The notes under the pieces: model-generated
Databases searched by the model: none
Seen by the model: the letters and a program-made list of their open reading frames with translations, nothing else
Told to the model about the DNA's origin: nothing
Shown here: positions 61,440 to 64,000 of the stretch, piece by piece
How positions within the stretch are numbered: the stretch's first letter is position 1
Layout: every line of letters starts with the position of its first letter
NCBI GenBank assembly: GCA_963930775.1
Contig: OZ005699.1
Coordinates: forward strand, 6,593,501 to 6,657,500
Origin: Cliona cf. orientalis
Lineage: Eukaryota > Porifera > Demospongiae > Clionaida > Clionaidae
DNA: 64,000 bases
Reading direction: 5' to 3'
Program-made: the position numbers and the translations under genes

Positions 61440-62040
61440 GGCTGCTAGAGCCGGAAGTGTTCATTTAATATCCTCAATGGACCGGAAGCCGAGCCGGAAG
61501 GGAGGGGCCAGGCCACGCCCAAAACAGCACCACCCTGTGCCTCAAGGAGCACCATTCTCAATCAAGTGCCGACTCGCCACCGAGTGTCCACCGGAAGCCC
61601 ACAATCAATCCCAATTAAAACACACAGCTTCCTCAAGGCCAACACACACACAAACACTTCAAGGCCGTTCTGCCACACAAGAGCTCACCTCATTTCCTGT
61701 GTGGGCGGGGTGACAACACGTCATCGCAACCACATCCGCTTCAAACCATCGTCAGCTTCCGTCCAGCCGTACGGTCCCCTCGATCCCACCGGCGTACAGT
61801 GCCTCATTAACTGACATGGCCTCACCTTTGACCTCCTGCCACGCCCCCAAAGCCTCCTCGCGGGGTCACCACCGCTTCCGGGACACGCCCACCTATCGCC
61901 GAGGCCAAGTCCCATGCGCCGATATCCAAGCACTGGCCCGTGAAGCCACGCCCAATCGGAAGCAATAAAACCTGCATTACGGCACACGCACACACTCCAC
62001 ACAGTGCCAGGAACACGCCCACATGCTTAATTAGGCCTAA
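61440..62040. other. GC-rich block of unknown nature
   Basis: A sharp GC increase over the surroundings, with repeated ccacgccc and ccggaag words. Overlapping ORFs of 80-90 codons are open on both strands only because AT-rich stops are rare. The left edge (ggaccggaagccgagccgg) resembles 38,625-38,650, so at least part is a dispersed repeat. Confidence 0.55.
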
Positions 62041-62049
62041 TGAGCTTTT

Positions 62050-62880
62050 TTTTTTTTTTTTTTTTTTTTTCAAGGGGACCACACACTAAGCAGAAAAAAA
62101 GATGGTCCGAAAACCACCAAATAATCGAGCTGGATGCATAGTAGAGCCATATGATGCAAGTAGGCATCCAAATACCCATATATACAATGTTTGGTAAAGG
62201 GTCGTCAACGTACCCCGCGCGCCCGTAATTTTTTTTATGGGCAAACATGGCTTCCTATACAAACATATGGGGATACTTCAAAGTGCCGTAACTTTAATTC
62301 TAAGGTGTGAATCAAAATTCCGCTTCCAAGAATTTTCCAGGTGTGAGCCATTCTGCGTGCTCATATGAATAGTTTGTCATGAATGGCTTCCCAGAGTCTC
62401 AAACATTATTTAATTAATTACATTTTCTTTCTTTTTTTCTACTTAGTGTGTAACAAGCAAGCCTATACACTAAGCAGAAAAAAAAATTGTCCGGAAACCA
62501 TCATATAATAGAGCTGGATGCATAGTAGAACCATACAATGCAAGCAGGCAGCCTGAACTTCAATTTTGTCACTAGTTGGTAAAGGTCGTCACGTTTATGT
62601 ACGCGCGACGCCCCGCCCCTCACGTAGCGCGTGGGCGGAAACATTGCAAATGCATGGCTTCCTATACAAACATATGGGGTAACTTCAAAGGGCCGTAACT
62701 TTAATTCTAAGGCGTGAATCAAAATTCCCCAGGGTCAAATCTCTAGTTTCGACCCATTCTGCGTGCCCATGTAAAAATTATCTCCCCAAGTGCTCCCAAA
62801 CCCCCCAAACATTAATTAATTATTTAAATCTTTTTTTTTCAAGCTACCGTGCACACTAAGCAGAAAAAAAATTGCGGCAC
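62050..62880. mobile_element. Two inverted copies of the ~390-bp TIR element
   Basis: Two adjacent copies of the element arrayed at 31.9-34.98 kb lie here in opposite orientation (gccgtaactttaattctaag, catggcttcctatacaaac). A 26-nt or so T run precedes the first. Confidence 0.85.
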
Positions 62881-62997
62881 ATAATTATACGTACCCACAT
62901 TGTATAGGTTCATACAAATTAATATGCACTTAGGCTTACTTTATATTGATTGTTTACCATGCAGATACATACACTGCAATACTTTATATACATTTGG

Positions 62998-63675
62998 TAT
63001 ATGTGACCTTCCATGACAAAATCAACCATATTGCGCTGACAATCGATTTTTAGTTAAGGCCACCATTACCAAGTACAACCTTTGAACTATTGATCCTGCA
63101 AATTTGAAGTCTCTAGCCCGTGTAGTCATGGAGATATGAGCCAAAATGTACCCGGATCGCCCGTAATAAAAATGTTCAGCAAGCTCAATGAAACATTGCT
63201 ACGTACGTTGCACCCGGAAGTCCGTATACTCGCCGTTTATGGTAAATACGTGGCCCCGCCCACTAAGTCAATGAGCTAGATGGCTGCCAAAGCGTTGGAA
63301 AGAGAGCAACAGCCGGCGTTTCGATGGAAAAGAACGAAAAGATAAGCGTGTCTATAGATCGTTAGTATACAAAATCGATGAAAGAAGTGACTGGAGAGTT
63401 TTTTCTGTGCAGCTGCCGTGCTTGCTACCTGCAACTATGGCAACGGCTCCGTATCATGGACGGTCAATGTTAGCTACACGGCCGACTTCTTCGAGCCATA
63501 ACTCAGTAAGTATAGCGTTCTAGAAGCTACGAAGCAGATTTTTGTGTAGAGGAATGATTCCTCTATCGATCTATACCAAAAAGTGAATTATCACCTTGGG
63601 CAACTAAATAAGCCTGTATCTCAGATTGATATCCAGCGCAATATGGTTGGTTTTGTCATGGACGGTCACATATAT
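62998..63675. mobile_element. TIR element, copy B
   Basis: A diverged, inverted relative of the 685-bp element in the ABCG intron. The ends atatgtgaccttccatgac and gtcatggacggtcacatat pair imperfectly. The interior words gaggaatgattcctc and ggacggtcaatgttagct match copy A in reverse. Confidence 0.85.
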
Positions 63676-63839
63676 TACTATGGTAACAACATCTAATGTC
63701 ACTAAAACCATTCTTCAGTAGAGTAGAGCATCCATAGTCAAGTCATGTTCAAAACAGCTACCCTAGCCCACAATAATTTAATCAGTGTACAGTGCCTGTA
63801 CGATTTAGCATTGGTATACCATAGTAACAATACCAAGTA

Positions 63840-63909
63840 CCTTAGATGATTTCCACCCGCTCTAACTGCGCCGCAGGCGCAGTTAGAGCTTGCTGGAAAT
63901 CATCTAAGG
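63840..63909. repeat. 70-bp hairpin
   Basis: Arms ccttagatgatttcca and tggaaatcatctaagg enclose a second inverted pair, ctctaactgcgcc and its inverse. It is followed by gcacactaagcacaaaaag, which resembles the end of the ~390-bp TIR family. Confidence 0.8.
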
Positions 63910-64000
63910 AGCTACCATGCACACTAAGCACAAAAAGTTCCACATAATTAGAAACATGCATGTATATAATATTCACACGCTACAGTATAATAATATTATT

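Noticed and set aside
61438-62002. Overlapping ORFs on both strands
   Set aside because: They are open on both strands because the block is GC-rich. No domain, signal peptide or splice support.

Overview
The window looks like nuclear DNA of a marine demosponge (Amphimedon/Haliclona-like). It is AT-rich, with intron-rich genes that have GT..AG introns, some under 100 bp. It also carries a secreted Cys-rich protein of a type I associate with sponge gene expansions, and many TIR elements, foldbacks and minisatellites. Assignment to sponge is inference from protein style and repeat content; no rRNA or mitochondrial marker is present.

Layout. (1) 1-5.7 kb: non-coding, with a decayed LINE reverse-transcriptase fragment and two minisatellites. 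(2) 5.77-13.7 kb: left arm of a large, diverged inverted duplication. It holds an intact two-exon secreted GH5 cellulase-like gene and a decayed kinesin-4-like motor gene. (3) 13.99-19.22 kb: two convergent genes, a P2RX7-C-like zinc-domain protein (+) and a 14-exon DDE-transposase-like gene (-). Each begins near the same 24-bp TATA/GC-box block. (4) 19.8-23.0 kb: a five-exon secreted hydrolase-like gene of 574 aa whose phases close perfectly. (5) 23.4-26.2 kb: tandem duplication of a secreted Cys-rich protein gene (one intact copy, one pseudogene, one flank-only remnant). (6) 26.4-31.5 kb: decayed P-element/THAP9-like transposase followed by a 5'-truncated non-LTR retrotransposon. (7) 31.5-38.9 kb: nested non-autonomous DNA elements, including a head-to-tail array of about seven ~390-bp TIR elements. 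(8) 39-49.96 kb: right arm of the inverted duplication, with the second intact GH5 gene and further kinesin-4 pieces on the minus strand. (9) 50.3-60.7 kb: a small acidic ORF, then a 19-exon minus-strand gene of about 1257 codons. (10) 60.7-64 kb: foldbacks, a GC-rich block and more TIR elements.

The most striking gene is at 51,041-60,720. It joins a signal peptide and a pectinacetylesterase/Notum-like serine hydrolase ectodomain (Ser/Asp/His all visible) to a transmembrane helix and a complete ABCG-type half-transporter. The join is supported by splice-phase continuity through every exon, with one single-base frame break in exon 2. The GH5 pair, the 574-aa hydrolase and the esterase-transporter are all secreted or extracellular hydrolases. 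Their grouping may reflect polysaccharide or lipid processing, but that link is inference only.
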